64,000 nt of DNA from Pseudomonas sp. CCC3.1 (GTDB lineage Bacteria; Pseudomonadota; Gammaproteobacteria; Pseudomonadales; Pseudomonadaceae). Below are positions 1 to 7,954 of the stretch, one piece after another. The number at the start of each line of letters is the position of its first letter. The stretch's first letter is position 1. Where the stretch lies: the NCBI RefSeq assembly GCF_034347405.1, contig NZ_CP133778.1, forward strand, positions 682,001 to 746,000, given 5' to 3'. Position numbers and translations under genes: made by a program. The notes beneath the pieces were generated by a model. That model searched no databases. It was not told where the DNA came from and saw only the letters and a list, made by a program, of their open reading frames with translations.

Positions 1-676
1 CGGAAGACGACTTCACTTCTGGCAGCATTTCACGCGGGATATCCAGCACCTCAAGCATCTTGGCATCCCACTCCAGCGTGTGGATGTTGAAGAGCATGGT
101 GCGCGAGGCGTTGGTGTAGTCGGTGACGTGGGTCTTGCCGCCGGTAAATTTCCAGATCAGCCAGCTGTCGATGGTGCCGAACAGCAACTCGCCATTGCGC
201 GCGCGTTCGCGGCTGCCTTCGACGTTGTCGAGGATCCACTTCAGTTTGGTGCCGGAAAAGTACGGGTCAGTGACCAGGCCCGTAGTGTCACTGATGTATT
301 GCTCATGGCCATCGCGCTTGAGCTGCTCGCAAATCTCGGTGCTGCGGCGGCACTGCCAGACGATGGCGTTGTAGATCGGGCGGCCGCTGACTTTGTCCCA
401 GACGACAGTGGTTTCACGCTGGTTGGTGATACCGATAGCTGCGACCTGGTCGTGATGCAGACCGGCTTGAGCCAGGGCCTCAACCATGACCGCGCTTTGG
501 GTCGCGAAGATTTCCATCGGGTCGTGTTCAACCCAGCCTGCCTGCGGGTAGTGCTGTTGGAACTCGCGTTGGGCCGTGCAGACCACGTTGGCGTCACGAT
601 CGAAAATGATTGCTCGCGAACTGGTGGTGCCTTGGTCCAGTGCAATGATGTAGTTCTTATTCTGAATGTCGGTCAT
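1..676 (-). CDS. glpK: Glycerol kinase GlpK (5' part, runs off the window)
   Basis: Glycerol kinase phosphorylates glycerol to glycerol-3-phosphate with ATP in the cytoplasm. The first 225 codons are present, reading leftwards from the ATG at 676; the remainder lies beyond base 1. The N-terminus carries the FGGY-kinase phosphate loop (ALDQGTTSSR, residues 12-21) followed by family blocks such as GWVEHDP, ITNQRETT and VWQCRRS. It lies 88 bases downstream of glpF on the same strand, the usual glpF-glpK order, so the two are probably co-transcribed: GlpF lets glycerol in and GlpK traps it. The incomplete 3' end is a window effect, not a lesion. Family identification is firm. Confidence 0.95.
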   Translation of the reverse strand, partial: MTDIQNKNYIIALDQGTTSSRAIIFDRDANVVCTAQREFQQHYPQAGWVEHDPMEIFATQSAVMVEALAQAGLHHDQVAAIGITNQRETTVVWDKVSGRPIYNAIVWQCRRSTEICEQLKRDGHEQYISDTTGLVTDPYFSGTKLKWILDNVEGSRERARNGELLFGTIDSWLIWKFTGGKTHVTDYTNASRTMLFNIHTLEWDAKMLEVLDIPREMLPEVKSSS

Positions 677-764
677 GTGATTGCCTTGCAGAATGAAGTA
701 ATGGTTTCAGGGCGCGAGAAGATAACGGGCAATCGTCTCGTGCGCCCCGTTTCATAAGTCGATA

Positions 765-1616
765 TCAGGAAGCCTGGGTTTTCACTTCGCCAGCTGTTGG
801 GGCGTTCGCCGTAACGGCCTCGGCCTCTGGCAGGTGGCGGGCAATCAGCCCGCGATAAATGGCTGCGCCGAGGGTTGCACCCACGATCGGAGCAAAAATT
901 GGAATCAGGAAATAAGGAATATCGCGCCCGCCGGTGAATGAAACTTCACCCCATCCAGCAAGGAACGTCATCAGTTTAGGTCCGAAGTCGCGCGCAGGGT
1001 TCATCGCAAAACCCGTCAGCGGGCCCATTGAGCTGCCAATCACGGCAATCAGCAGGCCAATCAGCAGCGGCGCCAATGGGCCGCGCGGCAAACCGTTCTT
1101 GTCGTCGGTCAGGGCCATGATCACGCCCATGAGGATGGCGGTAATCACCACTTCAACGAGGAAGGCTTGCAGTGTTGAGAGGGATGGATGTGGATACGTC
1201 GAGAACACTGAGGCCAATTCGAGGCTGGCCTGGCTGCCGCGAGCCATATGGTGCGTTTGTTCGTAATCGAAGAACAAGTTGCTGTAAAGCGTATAAACCA
1301 ACGCGGCAGCGCAGAAGGCACCCGCCACTTGGGCGAGAATGTAGAACGGCAGTTTGCGTTTATCAAAATCGGTGAACAGGGACAGTGCAATGCTGACAGC
1401 GGGGTTCAGGTGAGCGCCGGAAACGCCGGCAGTCAGGTAAATCGCCATGCTGACGCCAATGCCCCAGATGATGCTGATTTCCCACAGACCAAAGCTGGCA
1501 CCTGCGACCTTGAGAGCCGCAACGCAGCCTGTCCCGAAGAAAATCAAAAGTGCTGTGCCAAGAAACTCGGCCGTGCATTGGCCTAAAAGCGTAGGGTGCT
1601 GCGTTGCAGTCGTCAT
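765..1616 (-). CDS. glpF: Glycerol uptake facilitator GlpF (aquaglyceroporin)
   Basis: A 283-residue MIP-family channel for passive glycerol entry across the inner membrane. Both NPA boxes are present, at residues 71-73 (in GAHLNPAVS) and 206-208 (in GFAMNPARDFGPK). The Asp just after the second box (D210) is the aquaglyceroporin signature that separates glycerol channels from water-only aquaporins. Six hydrophobic segments plus the two half-helices are evident. The length is near the E. coli GlpF size, with a slightly longer polar C-terminal tail. It is first in a glpF-glpK unit; GlpR-like operator matches lie about 110-140 bases upstream. Confidence is high. Confidence 0.96.
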   Translation of the reverse strand: MTTATQHPTLLGQCTAEFLGTALLIFFGTGCVAALKVAGASFGLWEISIIWGIGVSMAIYLTAGVSGAHLNPAVSIALSLFTDFDKRKLPFYILAQVAGAFCAAALVYTLYSNLFFDYEQTHHMARGSQASLELASVFSTYPHPSLSTLQAFLVEVVITAILMGVIMALTDDKNGLPRGPLAPLLIGLLIAVIGSSMGPLTGFAMNPARDFGPKLMTFLAGWGEVSFTGGRDIPYFLIPIFAPIVGATLGAAIYRGLIARHLPEAEAVTANAPTAGEVKTQAS

Positions 1617-1725
1617 TTCAAACCTCGTTTTTGTTGTTTTTTGACGTCGTCAGTCGGGGGTGGCAATGCAGCAACACAAAAAGCAGGACGTCTTGATCTC
1701 GGCTTTTCATAGGTTAGTAACGTAA

Positions 1726-1758
1726 TGCGTGTAACGAACAGACATATTCGCAATCGAA
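1726..1758 (-). promoter_or_regulatory. Candidate GlpR operators upstream of glpF
   Basis: Within the 379-base gap between glpF and ybaK, bases 1747-1758 read TTCGCAATCGAA, which keeps both TTCG...CGAA half-sites of the GlpR operator known from E. coli. Just upstream, bases 1726-1740 end in ACGAACA, matching a second half-site. The position 110-140 bases before the glpF start suits repression of glpFK by GlpR in the absence of glycerol-3-phosphate. This is a match by eye to an enterobacterial consensus, so it is tentative. The rest of the gap is AT-rich and holds no convincing gene. Confidence 0.35.
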
Positions 1759-1995
1759 AAAATATAGACAAGAAACACTGCTGTCAAAGGTCGAAAGTGA
1801 ACGACCATTCACATTCTGACTTTCATATGCGTTTTTGGTAACGATTTTCTGTAAGAAAAAACTACAAATTGGTAGGGATGGATGTAACGTTTCAGCCAGA
1901 AAACACGCCGAGATGCCCGTTCTAGCGCCTTTTTATGGGGTAATGGCTTAACATTCGGCATCGTTTTCTTTAGCCAATACGCAACAGGGGCTGCC

Positions 1996-2463
1996 ATGAC
2001 ACCTGCACTGGATCTGCTGAAAAAAGTTCGCGCCGAACATCACGTCCATAGCTACGAGCACGACCCAAAAGCCGCGTCTTATGGGTTGGAAGCAGCAGAA
2101 AAGCTCAGTCTCGAACCTGTGCAGGTGTTCAAGACGCTCTTGGCCAGCAGCGAAAAGGGTGAATTATTGGTCGCTGTCGTACCGGTCGTCGGAAGTCTTG
2201 ATTTAAAAGCGTTGGCACAGGCGGCAGGGGTCAAAAAAGCCGAAATGGCCGACCCTGCGGCCGCTCAGCGGGCGACGGGATATTTGTTGGGCGGGATCAG
2301 CCCGTTGGGACAAAAGAAGCGTTTGCGCACGTTTATTGATAAAAGCGCAAAAGAGTTCGGAACGATTTATGTGAGCGCCGGTAGGCGTGGACTGGAAGTT
2401 GAACTGGCACCGGCCGTGCTGGCTGAGCATACGCAGGCGATTTTTGCGAGTATTGGTCGATAA
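1996..2463 (+). CDS. ybaK: Cys-tRNA(Pro)/Cys-tRNA(Cys) deacylase YbaK
   Basis: YbaK hydrolyses Cys-tRNA(Pro) made in error by prolyl-tRNA synthetase, a trans-editing step of translation. The protein is 155 residues, the normal size of this single-domain family. The essential lysine is at K46 in VFKTLLA, the same number as in the Haemophilus enzyme, and the GGISPLGQKK block near residues 95-104 is the second family signature. The ATG at 1996 follows a purine-rich ribosome site (AGGGG). It stands alone between glpF (opposite strand) and the ABC transporter gene. Identification is confident. Confidence 0.93.
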   Translation: MTPALDLLKKVRAEHHVHSYEHDPKAASYGLEAAEKLSLEPVQVFKTLLASSEKGELLVAVVPVVGSLDLKALAQAAGVKKAEMADPAAAQRATGYLLGGISPLGQKKRLRTFIDKSAKEFGTIYVSAGRRGLEVELAPAVLAEHTQAIFASIGR

Positions 2464-2470
2464 GCATGGC

Positions 2471-2531
2471 GGTGTGGGAGTGAGTTTGCTCGCGATCTTT
2501 TGAAGATCATAAGACCGCGAGTAAACACGCC
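2471..2531. repeat. Degenerate REP-type inverted repeat
   Basis: An imperfect palindrome with the recognisable REP core (TGGGAG...TTGCTCGCGATCTT and its complement). It fills the space between the convergent ybaK and ABC-transporter genes. It belongs to the same family as the perfect copy at 19512-19581 but has lost several pairings. Confidence 0.6.
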
Positions 2532-2539
2532 ATCTGCTT

Positions 2540-3649
2540 TTAGTTAGCAGTGCTGAAACGTCTTACGCCTGATTCGGTATGCGGGATTTGTGCTGCGGTG
2601 CTACCGCTGGTTTGAAACATGACCAGGTGCTCAGCTGCAACGCGGATTCCCACGTCAGTGCCCGGCAGATGGTCTGCATGGCTTGGGAAGATAGACTCCA
2701 GCTGGCTGCCTGTCGGTAGTTGCAACCGGTACAGCGTCGATGCGCCCAAGAATGTTTTGCCAATGATTTTGGCTTTTAACGTGCTGTCGGGTGCGTAGAC
2801 GATGTCGTCAGGGCGCAGCAGCACATCCACCGCGCCACCGGTTGGCCAGGTGTAAGCCCGATTGCCGCGTAATACGCCCAGCTCGGTTTGCACCGACTCA
2901 GGACTGAGCAATTGCCCACGAATGAAATAGCCTTGGCCGATGAAACTCGCCACATAGGGCGTCAGCGGTTCGTGATAGAGGTTGAAGGGCGTATCCCATT
3001 GTTCAAGGCGACCTTCTTTAAACACGCCGACATGGTCACTCACTGCGAAGGCTTCTTCCTGGTCGTGGGTCACCAAAATCGCACTGGTGCCACGCGCTTT
3101 CAGAATGTCCCGTACTTCATGGCTGAGCTTGCGGCGCAATTCGCCATCCAGGTTGGAGAACGGCTCGTCCAGAAGCAACAGCTGCGGCTCGGGAGCGAGG
3201 GCGCGGGCGAGGGCGACACGCTGTTGCTGTCCCCCTGAAAGCTCATGGGGAAAGCGCTTGCCCAAGTTTTTGAGGTTGACCAGTTCAAGCAGTTCTTCAG
3301 TGACGCGCTCTTTGTTCGGGTGTTTATGGATGCCGAACGCAATGTTGTCGGCCACGCTGAGGTGTGGAAACAGAGCGTAGTCCTGAAACACCATGCCGAT
3401 GCGACGTTTCTCTGGGGCCAAGGTGAAGCCGGCACTGGAGATGACTTCGCCCGCGAGCTGGATTTCGCCTTGGTGCACGGGTTCAAAACCGGCAATCGCA
3501 CGTAAGGTTGTGGTTTTGCCGCAGCCTGAAGAGCCGAGCAGGCAACCAATGTCGCCTGCATTAAGGTGCAGGTTGAGGTTTTGCACCACGCTCTGGCCTT
3601 GGTATCCACAGGCCAGATCGCGAAGGTTGAGCAATAGCGGCTGACTCAT
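2540..3649 (-). CDS. ABC transporter ATP-binding protein, PotA/FbpC-like
   Basis: A 369-residue ATPase subunit of an import ABC transporter. Walker A lies at residues 39-46 (GSSGCGKT), the signature LSGGQ at 137-141, Walker B with DEP at 161-163, and the switch His in VTHDQEEA. The roughly 130 residues after the ATPase core form a TOBE-like regulatory domain, as in PotA, FbpC and CysA. The start overlaps the argF stop by four bases (ATGA), so it is translationally coupled to argF. No permease or binding protein is adjacent, so the substrate (iron, polyamine, sulfate or other) cannot be told. P. aeruginosa has a similar gene beside argF, which suggests an old arrangement. Confidence 0.88.
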   Translation of the reverse strand: MSQPLLLNLRDLACGYQGQSVVQNLNLHLNAGDIGCLLGSSGCGKTTTLRAIAGFEPVHQGEIQLAGEVISSAGFTLAPEKRRIGMVFQDYALFPHLSVADNIAFGIHKHPNKERVTEELLELVNLKNLGKRFPHELSGGQQQRVALARALAPEPQLLLLDEPFSNLDGELRRKLSHEVRDILKARGTSAILVTHDQEEAFAVSDHVGVFKEGRLEQWDTPFNLYHEPLTPYVASFIGQGYFIRGQLLSPESVQTELGVLRGNRAYTWPTGGAVDVLLRPDDIVYAPDSTLKAKIIGKTFLGASTLYRLQLPTGSQLESIFPSHADHLPGTDVGIRVAAEHLVMFQTSGSTAAQIPHTESGVRRFSTAN

Positions 3650-4566
3650 GCGGGCTGGTACGCAGGCTGGACAAGAAACTCGAGCAGCGCTTTTTGTGCG
3701 TGCAGACGGTTTTCAGCTTGATCCCAGGCCACGGAACGCGAGTCGTCCAGCAGGTCGAGGCTGATTTCTTCTCCGCGGTGAGCGGGCAGACAGTGCATGA
3801 ACAGCACATCTTCGGCGGCAAGGTCGAGCAAGGCGCGGTTGACCTGGTACGGCGCAAACAGCTCAAGGCGTTTGGCGGTTTCTTCTTCCTGGCCCATTGA
3901 GGTCCAGACGTCTGTGCTGACCAAGTGTGCGCCGATCACGGCGTCACGCGGGTCGCGAACGATGGTCACGCGATCACCGGCCAGGGCCACGAATTCAGGA
4001 TTGGGTTCATAGCCTTCAGGGCAGGCAATGCGTAGCTGGAAGTCGAACTGAATGGCCGCTTCTATATAACTGTTGCACATATTGTTACCGTCGCCGATCC
4101 AGGCCACTGTTTTGCCTTTGATCGATCCGCGGTGCTCAAGGAAGGTTTGCATGTCTGCCAGTAGTTGGCAGGGGTGTAGGTCGTCTGACAGACCGTTAAT
4201 GACGGGTACGCGGGAATTGGCCGCGAACTCGGTCAGGGTGTTGTGGGCAAAGGTACGGATCATGACCGCATCGAGCATGCGTGACATGACAATTGCGCAG
4301 TCGCCAATGGGTTCGCCGCGGCCCAGTTGAGTGTCGCGCGGGGACAGGAAAATAGCCTGGCCGCCAAGCTGGATCATGCCGGCTTCAAATGACAGTCGGG
4401 TGCGAGTCGATGACTTTTCGAAAATCATGCCCAGAACGCGGTTTTTCAGGGGTTCGAAGAGAACGCCGCGATCACGCAGGTCTTTTAGCTCGATGCCGCG
4501 ACGGATCACACTGAGTAGCTCTTCGGGCGTGCAATCCATCAGGGAGAGAAAGTGCCTTGCGCTCAT
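3646..4566 (-). CDS. argF: Ornithine carbamoyltransferase, anabolic
   Basis: ArgF makes citrulline from ornithine and carbamoyl phosphate, step six of arginine biosynthesis. The carbamoyl-phosphate loop STRTR is at residues 53-57, HPCQLLAD is in the middle and HCLPAHRGEE is near the C-terminus, all diagnostic of OTCases. At 306 residues it is the anabolic size. Two consecutive ATGs (4569 and 4566) are possible; I chose the second because the family begins MSARHF. A tandem ArgR box lies about 105 bases upstream, and a four-base overlap couples it to the ABC ATPase gene downstream. Confidence 0.96.
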   Translation of the reverse strand: MSARHFLSLMDCTPEELLSVIRRGIELKDLRDRGVLFEPLKNRVLGMIFEKSSTRTRLSFEAGMIQLGGQAIFLSPRDTQLGRGEPIGDCAIVMSRMLDAVMIRTFAHNTLTEFAANSRVPVINGLSDDLHPCQLLADMQTFLEHRGSIKGKTVAWIGDGNNMCNSYIEAAIQFDFQLRIACPEGYEPNPEFVALAGDRVTIVRDPRDAVIGAHLVSTDVWTSMGQEEETAKRLELFAPYQVNRALLDLAAEDVLFMHCLPAHRGEEISLDLLDDSRSVAWDQAENRLHAQKALLEFLVQPAYQPA

Positions 4567-4671
4567 CATTAACTACCTTTTTTGCAACGACCGCAGATAC
4601 TCAAAGCCGGGTTTTTCGGAAAAACGGGCGAGACCTGCGGCGAAAGCCGCACGGGGCGACGAAATAGGGGA

Positions 4672-4713
4672 AGGCGCGATCTTATAAGGAAATGTCGCGC
4701 CTTGCCAATAAGG
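4672..4713 (+). promoter_or_regulatory. Tandem ArgR operator (ARG boxes) upstream of argF
   Basis: Two 21-base units sit head to tail. The unit at 4693 is TGTCGC, eight bases, then AA: an exact match to the Pseudomonas ArgR half-site consensus TGTCGC-N8-AA-N5. The unit at 4672 is AGGCGC, eight bases, then AA. The 21-base period is what the consensus length predicts. The same arrangement precedes argG at 10092. ArgR presumably represses argF when arginine is present. The remainder of the 4570-4997 gap contains only small hairpins (for example CCGAGC...GCTCGG near 4919-4935) and the grxD promoter area. Confidence 0.6.
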
Positions 4714-4997
4714 GTCACGTGTTTAGAGGTTTGAGCGAGTCTTGCGCTGCATGAGCACGCGGCAGAACCCCCTTTTCAGTGGTTTGCCTCACCTCAGCTG
4801 CCCAGTTGTACACTGCCCTCAGGTTGCTTGGCAATTCTCAGTGCGTGTGCGGCGTTAATGCTCGCGTATGCAAAACAGAATTGTGAGATGAAGTTGCGAC
4901 GATTGTCTGTCTGGGAGACCGAGCGTCATGCTCGGCTTTCCGTTACAATGCGCCACCGTGCCGACAACTGAGTCGGAAAGTTCAGCCGAGGTGCTCC

Positions 4998-5339
4998 ATG
5001 GATATCATCGAAACTATCAAAGATCAGATTGCCAACAATACCGTTCTGCTTTACATGAAAGGCGCTCCGAATGCCCCGCAGTGTGGCTTTTCGGCTAAAG
5101 CGGCCCAGGCCGTCATGGGCTGTGGTGAGAAGTTCGCTTACGTGGACATCCTGCAGAACCCTGAAATCCGCGCCAACCTGCCGAAATACGCAAACTGGCC
5201 GACCTTCCCGCAGTTGTGGGTAGGCGGTGAGCTGGTTGGCGGTAGCGACATCATGACTGAGATGGCTGCAGACGGTTCTTTGCAGGCCTTGATCAAAGAA
5301 GCAACTGCAAAAGCTGCCGCGGCCAAAGTTGATGCTTAA
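4998..5339 (+). CDS. grxD: Monothiol glutaredoxin GrxD (Grx4)
   Basis: A 113-residue CGFS-type glutaredoxin that binds and transfers [2Fe-2S] clusters with glutathione as co-ligand. The CGFS active site starts at C29; the cis-Pro loop WPTFPQLWV and the GGSD glutathione-binding block follow. The ATG at 4998 is preceded by the purine-rich CCGAGGTG. An Ala/Lys-rich tail closes the protein. It stands next to bfrB and bfd on the opposite strand, so three iron-handling genes cluster here, and it shares a bidirectional terminator with bfrB. Confidence 0.95.
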   Translation: MDIIETIKDQIANNTVLLYMKGAPNAPQCGFSAKAAQAVMGCGEKFAYVDILQNPEIRANLPKYANWPTFPQLWVGGELVGGSDIMTEMAADGSLQALIKEATAKAAAAKVDA

Positions 5340-5382
5340 TGGCTGACGCTGCTGCTACTTGAGTGATCAAGTAGCAGCCCAT

Positions 5383-5423
5383 AAAAAAGCCCCGCCTCTG
5401 TATAAACAGGGCGGGGCTTTTTT
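5383..5423. terminator. Bidirectional intrinsic terminator between grxD and bfrB
   Basis: An A6 tract, a GC-rich stem (GCCCCGCC ... GGCGGGGC) and a T6 tract lie between convergent genes, so it can stop transcription from both sides. Confidence 0.9.
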
Positions 5424-5434
5424 GTGGGGGTTAG

Positions 5435-5905
5435 TTATTCACCCATTTGCGATTGCAGGTAATTCTCAATGCCTACTTTGTCAATCAGGCCCAATTGAGT
5501 TTCCAGCCAGTCGATATGCTCTTCTTCTGCTTCCAGAATATCTTCCAGAAGTTCACGGCTGCCAAAGTCGCCGACAACTTCGCAGTGAGCAATAGCTGCT
5601 TTGAGATCGGCGTGACCCGTGCGCTCAATGCGCAGGTCGCACTCCAGCATTTCCTTGGTGTGCTCGCCAATGTGCAGCTTGCCAAGGTCTTGTACGTTCG
5701 GCAGGCCTTCCAGGAACAGGATGCGCTTGATCAGTTTGTCAGCGTGCTTCATCTCGTCGATGGATTCGTTGTATTCGTGCTTGCCTAACTTTTCCAGGCC
5801 CCAATCCTGATACATGCGCGCATGCAGAAAGTATTGATTGATCGCAACCAGCTCGTTACCGAGGATTTTGTTGAGGTGCTGGATGACTGAAATGTCGCCT
5901 TTCAT
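5435..5905 (-). CDS. bfrB: Bacterioferritin, BfrB-type
   Basis: A 24-mer iron store with ferroxidase activity. All ferroxidase ligands are visible: E18, E51, H54, E94, E127 and H130, and the haem-ligating Met is M52 in DEMKHAD, so this is a true haem-binding bacterioferritin rather than a ferritin. Length is 156 residues, normal for the family. It opens MKGDISVIQHLNKILG, very close to P. aeruginosa BfrB. It lies downstream of bfd on the same strand; Bfd docks on BfrB to reduce haem and release iron. The intervening terminator at 6062-6091 suggests separate transcription. Confidence 0.95.
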   Translation of the reverse strand: MKGDISVIQHLNKILGNELVAINQYFLHARMYQDWGLEKLGKHEYNESIDEMKHADKLIKRILFLEGLPNVQDLGKLHIGEHTKEMLECDLRIERTGHADLKAAIAHCEVVGDFGSRELLEDILEAEEEHIDWLETQLGLIDKVGIENYLQSQMGE

Positions 5906-6061
5906 CGCGAGGGCCTGCCTTAATTAACCGTATATAAGGCTGAGTTTGAGCTGCGTATTAAAGACTGTCAAACCTAAGTGTTTGAATAATAAATGAAAAT
6001 TAATCGGAATAAGAATGTTTGTGTTCCGCGTCTTGGCTCTAAGTGCTTGAATTTTTGGCAT

Positions 6062-6091
6062 AAAAAAACCGGACATTAAGTCCGGTTCTTT
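6062..6091 (-). terminator. Intrinsic terminator of bfd
   Basis: Read on the minus strand, ACCGGAC / GTCCGGT form a stem followed by a run of Ts, 13 bases after the bfd stop. Confidence 0.85.
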
Positions 6092-6103
6092 AAAATTCGG
6101 TAA

Positions 6104-6322
6104 TTACGCAGCAGAAAATTCTGCTGGAAAACCCATTGCCGCTTGGCTGGCTTGGAGGGATGACAGGGTTTCGCGAACCACTTGCTTGGCCAGGCAAGCG
6201 CATTTACCGCATTGGCTGGCAACGCCAGTCGCTTCACGCACTTCGCGGTAACTGCAGCAACCTTCGTAGATTGCATCGCGGATTTTTCCGTCAGTAACGC
6301 CAGTGCAAAGGCAAACGTACAT
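6104..6322 (-). CDS. bfd: Bacterioferritin-associated ferredoxin Bfd
   Basis: A 72-residue [2Fe-2S] protein that reduces bacterioferritin haem to mobilise stored iron. The four cluster cysteines are C4, C6, C38 and C41 (MYVCLC and QCGKC), exactly the Bfd pattern. The open frame extends ten codons further upstream, but the family begins at MYVCLC, so I set the start at 6322. A Fur-like box about 50 bases upstream fits the known iron-starvation induction of bfd. It pairs functionally with bfrB. Confidence 0.95.
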   Translation of the reverse strand: MYVCLCTGVTDGKIRDAIYEGCCSYREVREATGVASQCGKCACLAKQVVRETLSSLQASQAAMGFPAEFSAA

Positions 6323-6372
6323 AAATAAGAACCATCGCTGGTTGGGATTCAATGAAACGGATCTTAATGTTA

Positions 6373-6391
6373 ACGAGAATGATTGTCAAAG
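6373..6391 (-). promoter_or_regulatory. Candidate Fur box upstream of bfd
   Basis: On the minus strand the segment contains AATCATTCTC, nine of ten matches to the right half of the 19-base Fur consensus; the left half is weaker (about four of nine). It sits 50-70 bases before the bfd start, the expected place for iron-dependent repression. Confidence 0.5.
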
Positions 6392-6603
6392 TACGTTGGA
6401 GCTCTGTTGTGCTTTGTTCAGGTTGCGCTGACGAACGGTATCGGGAACTCAATGTTCAGAGGATGAAAAAGGGCTAAGGCCGGTTCCGACGAGCGGTGTA
6501 TGATGGCCGGTCATTTTTATGCGGAGCTGGACGCAAGCCTGCTGTTTCACGATGGCAAGCCTGGCCTGGCCCCGTTCTTCACATTGCACCCAGGAGATAT
6601 CCA

Positions 6604-7206
6604 ATGAGCGTACTCGTAGGCAAACAAGCCCCTGACTTCACCGTCGCCGCCGTACTCGGCAATGGCGAAATCGTTGACAGCTTTTCGCTGTCTACCGCTA
6701 TCAAAGGCAAATACGGCCTGGTGTTCTTCTACCCACTGGACTTCACTTTCGTTTGCCCGTCTGAGCTGATCGCTCTGGATCACCGCATTCCTGAGTTCCA
6801 GGCGCGTAACGTTGAAGTGGTTGCAGTCTCCATCGACTCCCATTTCACTCACAACGCATGGCGCAACACCCCAGTAAACAATGGCGGCATCGGCCAGGTG
6901 AAATACACCATGGCTGCTGACATCAATCACGCCATCTGCAAGGCTTACGACGTTGAAACTGAAGGCGGCGTAGCATTGCGCGGTGCTTTCTTGATCGATG
7001 ACAAAGGTGTTGTTCGCTCCCAGATCGTTAACGACCTGCCACTGGGTCGTAACATGGACGAGCTGCTGCGTCTGGTTGACGCGCTGCAATTCCACGAAGA
7101 GCACGGCGAAGTGTGCCCTGCCAACTGGAAGAAAGGCGACAAAGGCATGACCGCTTCGACTGAAGGCGTTGCGGCTTACCTGACTGAGAATGCTGGCAAG
7201 CTGTAA
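6604..7206 (+). CDS. Typical 2-Cys peroxiredoxin (AhpC/TSA family)
   Basis: A 200-residue thiol peroxidase that reduces hydrogen peroxide and organic peroxides. The peroxidatic cysteine is C51 in FTFVCPSE and the resolving cysteine C171 in EVCPANW, as in eukaryote-like TsaA enzymes rather than enterobacterial AhpC. The ATG at 6604 follows CAGGAGATATCC, a good ribosome site; the frame is open further upstream but without one. No AhpF-like reductase is adjacent, so thioredoxin is the likely reductant. It lies beside the iron-storage genes, which makes sense for limiting Fenton chemistry. Confidence 0.94.
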   Translation: MSVLVGKQAPDFTVAAVLGNGEIVDSFSLSTAIKGKYGLVFFYPLDFTFVCPSELIALDHRIPEFQARNVEVVAVSIDSHFTHNAWRNTPVNNGGIGQVKYTMAADINHAICKAYDVETEGGVALRGAFLIDDKGVVRSQIVNDLPLGRNMDELLRLVDALQFHEEHGEVCPANWKKGDKGMTASTEGVAAYLTENAGKL

Positions 7207-7219
7207 GCTTTCTGGCGGC

Positions 7220-7251
7220 AAAAAAAACCGGACTCAGTGTCCGGTTTTTTT
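7220..7251 (+). terminator. Intrinsic terminator after the peroxiredoxin gene
   Basis: A-tract, stem CCGGAC / GTCCGG and a T7 tract starting 14 bases after the stop codon. The symmetric A and T tracts mean it could also serve rnt on the other strand. Confidence 0.88.
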
Positions 7252-7279
7252 ATGCGCGGTGTAAGCCTGAACGATTCGA

Positions 7280-7954
7280 TCAATCGTTGAAGTCTTTCCA
7301 ACCACCCATTTGCTTCCAGCTGTTGACGATGCCGCAGAACAGCTCAGCAGTCTTTTCGGTGTCATAACGCGCTGAGTGCGCTTCACGCCCGTCAAAATCG
7401 ATATCAGCGGCCTGGCAGGCTTTGGCCAGGACGGTTTGACCATACGCCAGGCCTGCCAGGGTTGCGGTGTCGAAGCTAGAGAACGGGTGAAACGGGTTGC
7501 GTTTCATGTCCAGGCGAGCAACGGCCGCATTGAGGAAGCCCAAATCGAAGCTGCTGTTATGGCCTACCAGAATGGCGCGTTTGCAGCCATTGGCTTTCAA
7601 CGCCTTGCGCACGCCACGGAATATGTCGGTCAACGCTGTCTCTTCGCTGACGGCCATGCGCAGCGGGTGATCCAGTTTGATGCCGGTGAACTCCAGCGCC
7701 GCGGCTTCGATGTTGGCGCCTTCAAATGGCTCAACACGATGGAAATAGGTGTGTTCAGGGAACACAAAACCTCTTTCATCCATGCCAATGGTGGTTGCCG
7801 CGATTTCCAGCAGGGCATCAGTGGCACAGTTGAAGCCACCTGTCTCAACGTCGATTACGACCGGCAGATAACCGCGAAAGCGCTCGGCCATCGGGTGGCG
7901 CGAGCCGCCACCATGACCGCCTTCATGTTCGTCATCAAAATGGTCGTCACTCAC
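7280..7954 (-). CDS. rnt: Ribonuclease T
   Basis: A 3' exoribonuclease of the DEDDh superfamily that trims tRNA and other stable RNA 3' ends. Exo I is VIDVETGG (D35, E37), Exo II is the GHNSSFDLGF block, and Exo III is HSARYDTEKTAELF with the DEDDh histidine. Length is 224 residues; the first 22 are a His/Gly/Asp-rich extension absent from E. coli RNase T. The start overlaps the pyrC stop by four bases (ATGA), so pyrC and rnt form one coupled unit. Confidence 0.94.
   Translation of the reverse strand: MSDDHFDDEHEGGHGGGSRHPMAERFRGYLPVVIDVETGGFNCATDALLEIAATTIGMDERGFVFPEHTYFHRVEPFEGANIEAAALEFTGIKLDHPLRMAVSEETALTDIFRGVRKALKANGCKRAILVGHNSSFDLGFLNAAVARLDMKRNPFHPFSSFDTATLAGLAYGQTVLAKACQAADIDFDGREAHSARYDTEKTAELFCGIVNSWKQMGGWKDFND

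Noticed and set aside
80..757. Open frame of 225 codons on the + strand
   Set aside because: It lies antisense to glpK, whose kinase motifs are clear; it has no family resemblance.
1809..1997. 62-codon minus-strand frame upstream of ybaK
   Set aside because: No ribosome site or family; it lies in the AT-rich glpF/ybaK control region.
4919..4935. CCGAGC/GCTCGG hairpin before grxD as a terminator
   Set aside because: Short stem, no T-tract; no gene ends there. May be part of the leader.
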